Positions 22,158 to 34,022 of a DNA stretch of 64,000 nucleotides are shown here, piece after piece (position 1 is the stretch's first letter; every line of letters begins with the position of its first letter). Below the pieces are notes generated by a model, which worked only from the letters and a program-made list of their open reading frames with translations, was not told the DNA's origin and searched no databases. The translations under genes were made by a program, and so were the position numbers. This DNA comes from Toxonevra muliebris (lineage: Eukaryota; Arthropoda; Insecta; Diptera; Pallopteridae), in the NCBI GenBank assembly GCA_963691655.1, contig OY829329.1, positions 58,975,408 to 59,039,407 on the forward strand, given 5' to 3'.

Positions 22158-23450
22158 TTATGTATGAATGTATAAACTCGTATTTTTTTCGTAATTTGGA
22201 CATTTATTGTGAAAAAGTGATTATAAATTTATTCTTTAGAGTATTGTTCATCGTTAGCCACAACCTTTTCCCATCTTTCTGTTAGCATACGGATTCCGCG
22301 TCGAAAGAACTCCTCATCTTTTGAGGCTATCCACGAATCGACCCATTTTTTGAGTTCTTCGAAAGAACGGAAGTGCTGTTCAGCCAGGCCATGTGTCATC
22401 GATCGGAACAAGTGGTAATCAGAAGGAACAATCTCTGGAGAATACGGCGGGTGGGGTAGCGCTTCCCATTTCAGCGTTTCCAAGTATGTTTTTACTTGCC
22501 TTGCAACATGCGGCCGAGCATTGTCGTGCTGAAGAATAATTTCGTCGTGTCTATTCTCATATTCTGGCCTCTTATCCTTTAATGCTCGGCTCAAACGCAT
22601 CAATTGTAGTCGGTAGCGGTCGCCAGTGATCGTTTCATTCGGTTTCAACAGCTCATAATACACGACACCTTTCATATCCCACCAAATACACAGCATGAAC
22701 TTGGATCCATGGATGTTCGGCTTTGCCGTTGATGTTGATGCATGTCCGGGCGGTCCCCATGATTTTTTACGCTTTGGGTTATCGTAACGTATCCACTTTT
22801 CATCGCCAGTCACAATACGATGCAGAAAATCCTTTCTTTTCTGTCGTTCAATCAGCAGTTCACATGTGAAAAATCGTCGTTCGACGTCTCTCGGCTTCAA
22901 TTCGTACGGCACCCAATTTCCTTACTTTTGAATCATTCCCAATGCTTTTAATCGTTTAGAAATGGTTGATTGATCAACTAAATCAACCTAAAGATTCTGC
23001 AAGTTCTTGTTGCGTTTGACATGAATCTTCTTCGAGTAATGCCTTCAATTCTTCGTCTTCGAACTTTTTCGGGCCGCCTGAATGTTCCCTGTCTTCAACA
23101 TCAAAATCACCACTTTTGAAACGGGCATACCACACCTGACACATTCTAACGTCTATAGCTCAGTCAGGATAAGCTTCAGTGAGTAAACGATGTGCTTCAG
23201 TTGCGTTTTTCTTTAAATGGAAGAAGCAAATTAAAAACTTCCCGCAAATGTTGTTTTGTTGGCACGAAATTCGACATTTTCAGCTATAGTAAAACACTTT
23301 TGTAAAATTATGAAAATTATTTGACAGATCAATTCTTATAGTATTTTTGGCGCTCTTCGAGATGGAATAGCTGTCAATGTCAAAAAAAATGATGCGTATG
23401 ATAGATATGAAGTTAGTCACAATTATGAGTTTATACATTCATACTCCCAA
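22158..23450 (-). mobile_element. Mariner element, copy A
   Basis: The transposon reads right to left. Its 5' end (plus-strand right edge) finishes CATACTCCCAA followed by TA at 23451-23452. The 3' end at 22158 has lost a few bases of the TTGGGAGTATGAATG repeat. Full length of the family is about 1.27 kb, with ~28-bp inverted repeats and TA targets. It lies inside a ~20-bp minisatellite. Confidence 0.9.
22229..23277 (-). pseudogene. Mariner transposase, copy A (broken)
   Basis: Encodes a ~345-aa mariner transposase, the enzyme that cuts and pastes the element at TA sites. The start codon at 23277 opens MSNFVPTKQHL, then a helix-turn-helix DNA-binding half. The catalytic half keeps the DDD triad: TGDEKW, LQHDN and PSDYHLF, with 34 residues between the second and third Asp. 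Overall it resembles the mauritiana (Mos1-like) subfamily. Breaks: an extra T near 23234, TGA at 23160-23162, a 7-bp insertion near 22980 and TAA at 22922-22924. The C-terminal 227 codons (22229-22912) are open, but YSPDIAP reads YSPEIVP. It cannot make a full protein. Confidence 0.92.
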
Positions 23451-23454
23451 TAGT

Positions 23455-23790
23455 AAAAAATATGGCATATTTTGCCAATTTTTAGAGAGCTTCGTTAATT
23501 TTTTATAGATCTTTATCAATTTTTAAAGGGTTTCACTGATTTTTATAGAATTTTGTGCACTTTTAGAGAATTATTGCTCATTTTTAAAACATTTTGCCAA
23601 TTTTTATAAAATTTTGTCTATTTTTAGAGAATTTTATTTAGTTTTGAGTTTTCTCAATTTTTGAGTTTCGTCCATTTTTAGGCAGTTTTGTCTATTTTTA
23701 GAGCATATTTTCAATTTGATGAAAATTTTGGCTATATAAAAGTCTCGGTAGTTTTTTTTTCAGTAATCACCCATTTTCAGAGGAAGGAGA
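23455..23790 (+). repeat. ~20-bp minisatellite, right part
   Basis: About a dozen to fifteen degenerate units around CAATTTTTAGAGAATTTTGTC-like sequence. Continuation of 21091-21240. Confidence 0.66.
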
Positions 23791-25690
23791 GAAGCATAAA
23801 AGCCGCTAAGACCAGTCATGATTATTGGCTGTCCTAACTTAGTTTCTTCTCATTTCGTGTACATTTTGATAAAAAGCAAAATTCTTCAAATGAACAAAAA
23901 TTCTGAGCTGCATGTGAATAATGTAAAATCATTTAGAAGTATGGGCCACAAAACGATTGCAATTACGTTGCTTTATCAAAACTCTTGCACACCTATCTCG
24001 ATGTTTTTCTTATATTATTTTTATTGCGTGTTGCAGTTTTTGCACTTTTTTTTTTAGCAATACGGTAAAGTGAACACTGTTGTTGTTGTTGTTATTGCGA
24101 CTGCAGCATATGATGTCAACAACAACAGCAACAGATTTATGACAATCATTTGACAATTGCCACACACAAAAATACGTTGCAATGCATCAATGCAACTGCA
24201 ACTTGCAGGCGGGCAGTAGATGTTGCAGTTAACAACAATCAGCAATAAGCAACAGCAAAAATGAAAATAAAAAAAAGCGGCCAGTGCAATGTTGCTGCTG
24301 CTGCTGCAATATTGACAAATTGGTTGCACTTAAATTGCGTTAACAAGGCATGAAATTGAAATAAAATATTGTGAAAGTTTTCAAGGAGTTTCAAAAGTAT
24401 GAGTTTTTGAATACTGTTGTTGATCTGAAATATCAGCGGATTTTTTATTATTTTGTTGTTTTTTTTGTAAATTATTAAAGAGACATACATAAGCGTATAT
24501 AAAAACGCACACACAAAAACACTTTTATGCAGAGAGAAAAATTGGCACACACGTGTTTGGGGTTAAATTACTCTAAGTGATTTTTTTGCAGCTATTTACT
24601 TTACTTTTTTCGTTTCTTTTTTATTTCTCTGCTTATATTTTCACACTAATGATCCACAAGATATTCGGATACAACACCAACCATAACAACAACAACAGCA
24701 ACACGGTAATATTCAATTACAAGGCAGTAGTAACAGCAGCAGCCGAACAGCATGAAGCAAAAGTCGAGAAACACCCTTTCATCATAAATGCTCATACGCG
24801 AGTCATAAGTAATTTTCAATGCTCAACTGCACGAGCAGCAGGGGAGCAACAGGCGGGGCAGTACGGGTAATAGTGAAGTTGAAGAAGAAGCAGAAAAAAA
24901 AGTGAATATAAATATAAACCAATTTTCCTAATTGCCATTAGGCATTTTAGCTACTTTACTTAATTGAGTTGGATGCTCATTAAGAGAGTAAAACTGGCAG
25001 CAGGCAGGCAGGCAGGCAGTCAGGCAAATGCTTAGGTGGCAGACATACAGAGAGACAGACAGGCGAGCAGGCAAACAAAAACACAGATAAATTGGAGTAA
25101 GAAAAAGTGAAGGTTGTACGTAAGTAGCTAAAGGTATTTAGTGCGTATTGTGAGTACTGTAGAGCAGATAATGGTTTTCTTCTGTAAACCAGATACCGTC
25201 AAGTAGAAAGTATTTTCCGTATTCATTGCATGGTCTCATCCAAGAAGTTCTAAAGTCAAATATGCTGTACCAGGGATGCCAACTCATTTTTTCTCTCTCC
25301 CCGATAACCCTTGAGAAATTCCCCGATTTTCGATCGAATTCCCCGCTTTGGTATAATTTCATATTATAATAGCGCTACACGCACTCTCCATATAAAAATT
25401 TTACAAAAACGAAATTGATCAAGGCGACCCTGAACTTTCTCGGTCCAAAACTTAACCAATTTTTATGGGACTGATAGATTAATAGAAACGTACTTTCTGA
25501 CTCCAGAATTCTTAACACATAACCTTTAGCCCACTCTTGGACATAAAAGTTCTAAACAGACTTGGCTTTCTTTTGACTAAAAAAAAAATGGCAAAAACTT
25601 TGTTTTGAGAAAAATGGGTTCAAAGTTTTGACTATCGGTTTTTAACAAATAAAATATATTTCATCTTTCTTATGATGGCTGATCGTAATT
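23791..25690. other. Spacer with trinucleotide-rich stretches
   Basis: CAA/GTT and CAG/CTG-rich around 24070-24310 and 24680-24740. A GGCA run lies near 25000-25020. A hAT-like CAGGGATGCCAAC end occurs at 25269, but no partner end was found. An Asn/Ala-rich open frame at 24649-24870 is probably compositional. Confidence 0.4.
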
Positions 25691-25694
25691 TCTG

Positions 25695-26183
25695 AAACCG
25701 AATGAAACGATCACTGGCGGCCGCTACCGACTACAATTGATGCGTTTAAGCCGAGCATTAAAGGATAAGAGGCCAGAATATGAGAATAGACACGATGAAG
25801 TTATTCTTCAGCACGACAATGCTCGGCCGCATGTTGCAAAGCAACTAAAAACATACTTGGAAACGCTGAAATGGGAAGTGTTACCCCACCCGCCGTATTC
25901 TCTAGACATTGCTCCTTTTGATTACCACTTGTTCCGATCGATGACACATGGCCTGGCTGAACAGCACTTCCGTTCTTTCGAAGAACTCAAAAAATGGGTC
26001 GATTCGTGGATAGCCTCAAAAGGTGAGGAGTTCTTTCGACGCGGAATCCGTATGCTACCAGAAAGATGGGAAAAGGTTGTCGCTAATGATGGACAATACT
26101 TTAAAGAATAAATTTATAATCACTTTTTCATAATAAATGTCCAAATTACGAAAAAATACGAGTTTATACATTCATACTCCCAA
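25695..26183 (+). mobile_element. Mariner fragment, copy B (3' end)
   Basis: 5'-truncated copy beginning inside the catalytic domain and ending with an intact terminal repeat ...CATACTCCCAA plus TA (26184-26185). Confidence 0.9.
25697..26111 (+). pseudogene. Mariner transposase fragment, copy B
   Basis: About 138 codons corresponding to the C-terminal part of the mariner transposase. It starts at KPNETITGGRYRLQL and ends DGQYFKE followed by the stop. It contains the second catalytic Asp (LQHDN) and the third (PFDYHLF, where relatives have PSDYHLF). The first Asp and the whole DNA-binding half are missing through truncation. The frame is otherwise uninterrupted. YSPDIAP reads YSLDIAP. It is non-functional on its own. 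Confidence 0.9.
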
Positions 26184-26189
26184 TAAAAA

Positions 26190-28219
26190 GAAATCTGTAA
26201 ACTTATTTAAATATTTTAACTTTCCATAACTTCGTTCAAGTTACTCGGATTGATCTAGAATTTTATGGAATATAGATATTAAAAAACAATTGTTACTTTA
26301 AGTTTCATCTAAGCCCCATTATAGTTTTGTTTTAAAATGAAGTTTTGGTTTAAAAACTTGACTAAGAAACGACTCTATCATAGTATGAAAATTCAAAGTT
26401 TTTGTCTCGTTTTAGCATCAACTAGTTCCACTGTACATAACTACAAATTATTTGTTATGAATCAAGTGTGAGCATGGGAAGACAGAGCACGGTGGGTGTA
26501 TTACTTACTCAAGTAAAATATTGTGTATACCCATATATTCCATTGAAAGCGAAACATATTTTTACACTATTTTTCTTAAGCTTAAAGCTCAAATAACATT
26601 TTACCAACATAGTACATACAAAAAAAAAAAAAACAAAAAAAACAAAAAACAAAGCAACTGATTACATTTTTTCTACTACTGCTACTATTAAATGTATAAG
26701 TATGATATGATATCTTATTACCTTTTTTCTTTGCTTCCCCCTAAAAAAAATACTTAATAGCTATGAAAGAAGGAAACTTTCGCATAGCACATAAATGATT
26801 TACGATAATAATACTTAATGCGAATGAAACATGAACATGAAAAAACTGGAGTTATACAAGAAAAGAAAAGAAAATCGTATACAAACCAAAAATCATATGT
26901 AACAATTCAACTATTCATAGGTTTATAGCTTTACCTCAATGAATCAATGAATCACATACCGAATATTTAGTAGAAAAAAAAGAAGAAAGCTAAATCCATT
27001 TAAGATATTTTAATGCATTTTCCCATAACTTTTAGATGCTCAACTAACACACACACACATACACACATACCCATGGAAAATATTTACTACAATTTCATAT
27101 TTGCAATTGGCATAACCAATCCACCCTATCTATCTACCTATCCTCATACCTCTACTGCAAATCCACCGACCCTGTCGAACTTATGGCACATAAATTTTCA
27201 ATATTAAGCCATTATCTCATAGATATACATAAACTGATTTTGTATTGAATTTTGTTTTTATTTTTTATATATTTTTCCTACAGATTTGCTCATATTTCTT
27301 AAACTTATAGAGCAATTTTGCAGTTTTCGAACTTTTTTTTTGGGAAATCTACTTTGATCCATCCACAATGAATGTCATAAAAAATTAAGTGAGTCTATAA
27401 AGAAAAATCATATTCATGTATGAGACCAAGAAGCAATAGCTGCAACAACAACAACAACAACAGAAAAGTAGAAAGCAAAATAAGAAGTTGCTCAAGTAGA
27501 TAGTTGTAGCAGCAAAGCTAGTGTATCTCTTCCTTTCATAGTTTCATGGGCGGACGCATCTGGTCAAATATTTGCACAACAAAAGTAAAGCTAAAGCCAA
27601 AGCCACTTGAGTAGTTCAGTTGATTGCTTGATAAAAATTTGTCATTGGTATTAGTTTATAATTTGTGTGTGTATGTGTGTGTAAAACATAATAGCACAAT
27701 TTATAAATATTGAAAATCCACTCGTGTCTGCTTCAACAATTTGTTATAATTTTCTTCTTTTTTTTTACATTTTTTGGTAAATAAGTTTTAAATTTGGAAG
27801 CATCTTTGCTATACAACAAGTAAGTATATACAATAAACTTGTTGACAGGCTTTTATTTGACACATACGTGCTCTTACACACACATACACACACACACACA
27901 AGCACTTGTAAAAGTTACAATTTGTTCATTACTTTTGGGTGTTGTAGTTGCACCCTCAGTAGTTCATAGTGCAAGCTCTGCTCGTGCCATAAAATGAGAA
28001 GGGGTGGTGTTGGGCAAATATGAACTACATGCATACATATTTTTCGTAAATCTCAATGACAAGATAATAAATAAATATCAAAATATGTCATAAAGAGATT
28101 TTCTTTCGTACATTCAAGCAATACTCATTTGATGGTGTTTTCATCTATAAGGTGGTAGTTATAGAGAATTTAAGTTTTGCAAATAAGGAGATTGACATTG
28201 AAATTCGAACCACTCGACT
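26190..28219. other. AT-rich spacer with microsatellites
   Basis: A-rich runs near 26620-26650, CA near 27046-27068 and 27881-27900, CAA near 27442-27462, GT near 27665-27682. No gene seen. Confidence 0.45.
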
Positions 28220-29945
28220 TTTTTTACTAAATTAAAAGATAAATATCAGACTCACTATCAACCAAAACCCAGTCCCAGACCAAAAACTAGTGTAAAAATT
28301 TTATCAAATACAGGTCAAAAATTAAAAGATAACTGGAACAAAACTGAGACCAAACTTCAAACTAAAATCGGATAGAAATTTAGGCGGAAATTTCGACACA
28401 ATTTCAAACTAAAATCCAAATACTTTTTTCAGATCGAAGTTCAAACCAAGAAAAAAACCAAATTCAGATAAAAAATCTACATCAAAATGAGACCAATTTC
28501 AGACCTAGACCAAAAACTAGCTCAAAAATTTTATCAAATACTGGTCATAAATTAAAAGATTTGTGGAACAAAACTTAAACCGAACTTCAAACTAAAATCG
28601 GATAGAAATTTAGGCGGAAATTTCGACCGAATTCCAAACTAAAATTAAAATACTTTTTTCAAATCGAAATTCAAACCAAGAAAAGAACCAAATTCAGATC
28701 AAAAATCTATATCAAAATGAGACCAAATTCAGATCAAAATCTTGGTTATGACTTTTCTGATGGATTTATATAGTTAAATTATCTATTTTGAGAAAACTAT
28801 TTGAAGGAAATTTTAATTTCCTTTGAGAACAAATTTTGATCTAACAATTTGATACATCTCTATTTTTTGACTCGAAATTTTTGGTGGATACAGAAACCCG
28901 AAAAAAAAATTAATTAAGATAACAGTTGATTTAAATAGTACTTTAAACGAATTTTTAAAATATATATTCATATCACTCTTAGCATCGACATCACTATTAA
29001 TATCGGCCTGGTGGTGAGTTTACGATCCACAACTCGATAACCAAGCACTTAATTTTTATGAACAATTAAATACGTTCTTTAAGCCTGTTATACATTACTT
29101 AAAATGTAAATATATCTTAATTTGACAAAAAAAAAACCAATACATTTTAAATTTCAACGAGATCCGTACACGCTTTCGGGTACTGGGCAACAATCGGTTA
29201 AAAAAAACAATGTTCAGACCACGAATCGGACCAAAATTCCAACAAAAATCGACCGAAATGAGATCAAATTCAAGTCAAAACTCAGTCTAAAAACCCAAAA
29301 TTCAGACCGAATCAAAACCAAAACCAGTTTTAAAATTCATTCCAAAATTTAGACCACAACTCAAACCAATAGTTAGACAAAACTTTAGGCCAAAAGGACA
29401 CTAAATACCGAACGAAAGTAACCCAAAAATTCAGACCAAAAACTAGTGGGAATATCTGATTAATATTTACAAAAAAAAATTTTAACTTAAATTAAACAAA
29501 AACTAGACCAAAATTCCAAACGAATTTAGACCAATTTTAAAACAAAATTCAGACCGATTTCGGACAAAAATTCAGACCAAAATAGTATCAAAATCAAGCC
29601 AATTCAGACCAAAATATTAACCACAACTCAAACTTAGAGTTAGATTAAAACTGAGGCTAAAAAGACGCCAAATACAAATTAAAAGCAAACCAAAATGTAG
29701 ACCAGAAATCAGATCAAATGTTGGTCTGCAAACGCTGGAAAGCAAATCAAAATTTAGACCAAACATGAATTAAAACTCAAACCAAATTCAGATTAAAATT
29801 CAAACTAAAATAAAACAAAATTCTAACTTACAATCAAACCAGAATTCAGATCAAAAACGGGCAAAAACGGAAAAGTTAAACCAATATCAGACTAAAATTC
29901 GGTACAAAATTCAATCCAAAAACTAGATCATTATCAAGCTTTCTA
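28220..29945 (-). repeat. GGTCTGAAT minisatellite, inverted array
   Basis: About 1.7 kb of degenerate units of roughly 12 bp around ATTCAGACCAAAA. The densest parts are 28255-28745 and 29205-29940, separated by AT-rich sequence that lacks the motif. Two ~230-bp blocks (about 28270 and 28510) repeat each other almost unchanged, showing a higher-order duplication. The Lys/Asn/Thr-rich open frame at 29122-29352 is produced by the repeat. Confidence 0.74.
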
Positions 29946-32040
29946 AAAGTAAGACATTTATAAGCTGGCGTTGAAATTGTAGATTTAATGTAGTCTGAAT
30001 GTATTTGATAACCAGTTGACTGTAACGTGCTTCCTATTGGCACGCCCAGCATGGCGGCTAATCAGAATTGATTCAAATATCCGACCCCATTTTAATATTT
30101 ATATTAAATTATTATTACTAAAATAAAATATTATATAAAATAATATTTTAAGTCCTTAAGTTTTTCGTTTGTTGAAAGTATATATATTTTTAACTGATGG
30201 TGGCTTTTTTTTTGTGTGGAAAAATCTAAATATTTTTGATTTCTCAAAAATTACTGTTTAAGATTGTCGGGTTCAGGAGGGGACTTCAGCGCCTACAGCC
30301 CCCGTTCCTGATCCCCCCCCCCCCTTACCCCCTCTGGATACGCTAGTGTTTAAGACGAAGGTCTAGATGGAATTGTTTTTAGTACAGTATCGAAGAGTTT
30401 TGGCTGCTGCTTTATATGTTCATTTACAAAAAAAATGCAATAAACCAAACTTAAATTTTCTATGATTAACATCAAAAACCTGTAACACTGTAGCACTTAT
30501 ACTGTATAAAAATTCTTACTAGTACTTGCAAATAAGGGTGTCAAAAATTTATACCATTTGAAATTGACAAGAATATAGAAAATAAGCTCATATGCTACTC
30601 ATCATACTAGAGCAGGCAGACAGACAGACAAAGAATGAAACACAAAAAGGGGTTTTTGCAAACACACACATTCAAATAAATTAAACGAAGGAAGATGTCA
30701 CACAATATTTTTGAGAGAATAACCCCTCGAACGCAGCAAACGTAAAATTTCACTGCATATCACCTTCAAATTGGAAATGCTTGTCATATCCTTCATTTAT
30801 CTAGTTTGATACATGGATTTTTCCAACAATTTTTTCTTTACTGGCTTTGCGATATTGTCGTGCATATGTATACCATACTATACATTCATAAATTATTTGT
30901 CACAATTAATTGAATTGCAGATATGTATGTACGTGGGATAACGGGTTTTTGGCACTGGTGACAGTAGTGTAACTTGTAGTCAAACAAAAAAAAGAAGACA
31001 AACCCTCTTGAAATATTTTCAAATATTGTGTAAAAAAGTTTTTATATATTTTTTGTGTTTTGATTTTTGAAAGGGGCGAAAAGTTTAGTCATTACTGTAG
31101 CTCATGCGAAAGTAGAGAGTGAACAGAATAAAAGGATGAGTATGATGAGGACCAGCGTTGACAAATAATATGATGAGATACGACATATGTGCAAACAACG
31201 CGGTCGCTGTACTCTCTCGCTCTTGTGGTATAATTGAAAATCATAAAAAAAAATATGAGTAAATCCAAAAGGAGAGGAGGGGGAGGGGGAGGGGGAGGGA
31301 TCATGAACAGGAGGTAGAGTATGAGGCATATGAAAGAGAGTGCGAATTGAAAAATTGTTTTCTTGTATTGAAAATAAGTGTGTGAATGTACATATGTGTG
31401 TTTTTATTGTTGTAATATTTGTGGCACAATTTAAGGCCAATATCCTGCTGTGAAATATGCGGTGATTTTTGTTTATGCTGGTTTTTTGCAACCATAATTT
31501 TTACTACTTACTACAATGCTTGGGGGGGGGGGGGGGGAGGAGTGTGAGAGAGAGAGGATTTGAAGTGACTTTAAAAATGATTTATTATTAATTTATTCTA
31601 TTGTTCAAGTGTTTGAGATTTTGTTTAGGAAATCAGGTACTGTACGAGTATAAATGAGTTTCATTAAAGTTCATTATATTTTTGTTTTCTCTGTTTATTT
31701 GAAGTCTATAAAAGTAGTTAATCTTTTGGCGACAAAATAGTCATAAAAGTCCAACAAATCAAACAAAATGTAACTTCATACGTATGTGCACTAGAAATGA
31801 TGCTACACGTTTTCTTCTCGGCACATCATTGCATCATTCAGTTTCCTTGTTCTCTATGTCTGCATGTCTGCCTATATCCATATTGAGTATGAGTGTTTTG
31901 GTGTCCCTAGCCTCACATTCTTACCTTTTTACATTCTTATGTTGATGACAGTATAGTCTCAATGAAAAATATAAAAACAAAATTAATTTTAGATAAGTAA
32001 CTTCATCATAAATAATTTGTTTCTTTCCTTCATTTTTCAG
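29946..32040. other. Spacer with G/C homopolymers
   Basis: Near 30297-30354 is a C run followed by CCCCCTCTGGATACGCTAGTG, which resembles a CACTAGCGTATCCAG-type hAT end without a partner. GGGGGA repeats lie near 31275-31300 and G16 at 31522-31537. No gene seen. Confidence 0.45.
31522..31537 (+). repeat. G16 homopolymer
   Basis: Sixteen consecutive G, followed by a GA-rich patch. It could form a G-quadruplex and is length-unstable. Confidence 0.9.
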
Positions 32041-32115
32041 ATAACATCGCATTGCTCACAAAGTAACACGACGCCGCGCTTTATAGAATATTATCCTGGC
32101 TGCTTGTGTTTCTAG
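32041..32115 (+). other. Candidate short exon (probably non-coding)
   Basis: A 75-bp, GC-richer island inside AT-rich DNA. It is preceded by a pyrimidine tract ending TTTTTCAG (acceptor-like) and followed by GTGAGAG (donor-like). All three plus-strand frames contain a stop; one is open for 24 codons and stops at the last codon (TAG 32113-32115). If real, it would be an untranslated or stop-bearing exon of a gene whose other exons lie outside the window. Supported only by signal quality and composition. Confidence 0.3.
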
Positions 32116-33107
32116 GTGAGAGTGTTCAACAGTTTTATTTTTATTTTTATAATATTATATTGTATTAACTAGAAAACAGGTACTATTTTTTCTGCTTTGA
32201 GTTTTGTTTTCCTTGAGTTATATTAATCTTTACTTACTTACCTTACGTGTAACCAGTGTATAAAGCAATTCAAGACGCTTATACTTTGTTTATCTTTTTA
32301 ATATGATTTTTATTTATGTATTTGAGATTTGTTCGTTCTTAATTTTATTGCAATTAGAATATTTTGTGAGGCATCATAATTACGTATTGGAGTTAAAAAA
32401 GCAATTCCATCATCATTCCCATTAAACTTTATAGTACTTAGTCTGTTGAAAAAATCTCAAGAGATATGATGATTCATTGGTGACTGTCACGTGATGGCTC
32501 GGGGACTTTCACGAAGTTCCACCAGGGGTAGCACATTCCTTTAATTTTCGTTGTAAATTCTTAATACTCTATTTGGCAAAGATGTTTATTGTTTTGAAAT
32601 GTTCTGAATGGAAATTAATTAATGTAAAATTTGCATTCATTCTCATGTAGATTTTTGATTCCCTAGAGTGTGGTCAACCCAGCGCTTTTCCCGCTAAATT
32701 TAGTGCTTTTTGAAAATTAAAACGCGGAAAAAAGTGATTTATTTCCTGAATAATCCTAACAAAAATTTTTTATCGAAACAATGACCAATGAACTTATTTA
32801 AGAAGAACTTATTTAAGTCACAGAAAGGTATGTGTAATATTTAGTTTTTCCCCATTAATGAATGACTTAAACTTTGAATTTTTGGGGTAGAAGCCGACGA
32901 TATTTACTAACATCGGATTTCCTGCTTCAGTTTGTTTTTGCTTTTCATTTTTATATTAAAGTTATGATCAAAATCATATTAAGTGGAGCCCTCAGTATAT
33001 CCAAGAACTGGATTCCTGTTAAACACTGAGTTTATTGTTCATAATCGAAACATATTCGGAGACTTGCATTTGGATTGTACGTGAATTTGTTTGGATTGCA
33101 CGTAACA
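32116..33107. other. Spacer with hAT end fragment
   Basis: Positions 32666-32825 repeat the CAGTGTGGCCAAC-family end of the element at 1793-4045 (AGTGTGGTCAACCCAGCGC, then CCGCTAAATTTAG). The match runs to about 32825, after which the copies part. Otherwise nothing recognised. Confidence 0.55.
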
Positions 33108-33115
33108 GGGCCGTA

Positions 33116-34014
33116 GTCAGGATTTTTTTTCGGTGGGGGGTTCATTCGACAAAAATTGACATTGACTTGCCATTACTGATGATGAGCCCGACCTCAAAAA
33201 AATTACCAAAAATACTAAAAATAGTCAGAGACTCATTTTTTTCAAATGATTATCAGTGGAAATTCGGGCCATGATAAGGAATCCGGATGAGATTGGCTTA
33301 TATTCCCGAAATTCGTGCAGTTACTGCATTGACAGAGGTCTTCCGAGTTGGGGTGCTCTGAGCAATAATGGGTTAAAGAATTAATTACATTTTAAGATTG
33401 TTTCCTAAAACTTTGGAGCTGATCCACTACTACTGCCCTACATGAGCTTTGGGAATAAAATGGTTCCTAGTGTTTGTGAATGAATTTTTTATACTGAACA
33501 CGAATCTGAGTTCAAAAATTTCCCGTCACGTTTTCGAAAAAAAAAAGGGATGGAAAACCCTAAAATAGAATTTTTGGCCATTTTTAAAAATTGGAGAGCT
33601 GAACACTGGCGTGCTACAAACTTCGAAATCCGGAAATTTTAAGCTGAATCATGCCCTTCCAAATGAGCCCTAAACCCGAAACTGTAAATCAAAAACAGTT
33701 ACTGACTTAGAAAAACTATAAATGCAGAATTGCTCAGCATCATCTTCTCTTTTTGTATCCAAAGTCAAACCTGATGTCAAAGAAAACAAATCGGATCTGG
33801 TCGTATAGTGTAACTTAGATTTCAAGTTTATTTTTTTATATTTGAAAGAAACCGATGGAAGTAAAAAATATTTAAAAATTGTTCAATAGATTTTATTTTG
33901 ACTTTTTTTTCATCCACTGGCAATTAATATCAAAAAATAGAAGAAAGTTTCCACATTTCGGGGGGGGGGGAAAGGGGTCAGAGCCCCCAAAACTCCTCTC
34001 TAAATACGGCCTTG
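33116..34014 (+). mobile_element. hAT MITE, CAGGGCCGTAGCC family, copy 3
   Basis: 899 bp. Starts CAGGGCCGTAGTCAGG and ends CGGCCTTG. Flanked by GCACGTAA (33108-33115) and GTACGTAA (34015-34022), an 8-bp duplication with one mismatch. Closest to copy 1, with which it shares an internal deletion. Confidence 0.84.
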
Positions 34015-34022
34015 GTACGTAA

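Noticed and set aside
25269..25690. Start of another hAT element (CAGGGATGCCAAC)
   Set aside because: No inverted partner end or 8-bp duplication found before the mariner fragment.
29122..29352. Lys/Thr/Asn-rich protein
   Set aside because: Encoded by the GGTCTGAAT-type minisatellite; the same reading appears at 43022-43252 on the other strand.
30297..30354. CACTAGCGTATCCAG-type hAT end
   Set aside because: Only one end is visible; the boundary cannot be set.
31092..31495. Overlapping minus-strand frames with Pro and Ser runs
   Set aside because: Caused by GGGGGA repeats and flanking AT-rich DNA; no domain.
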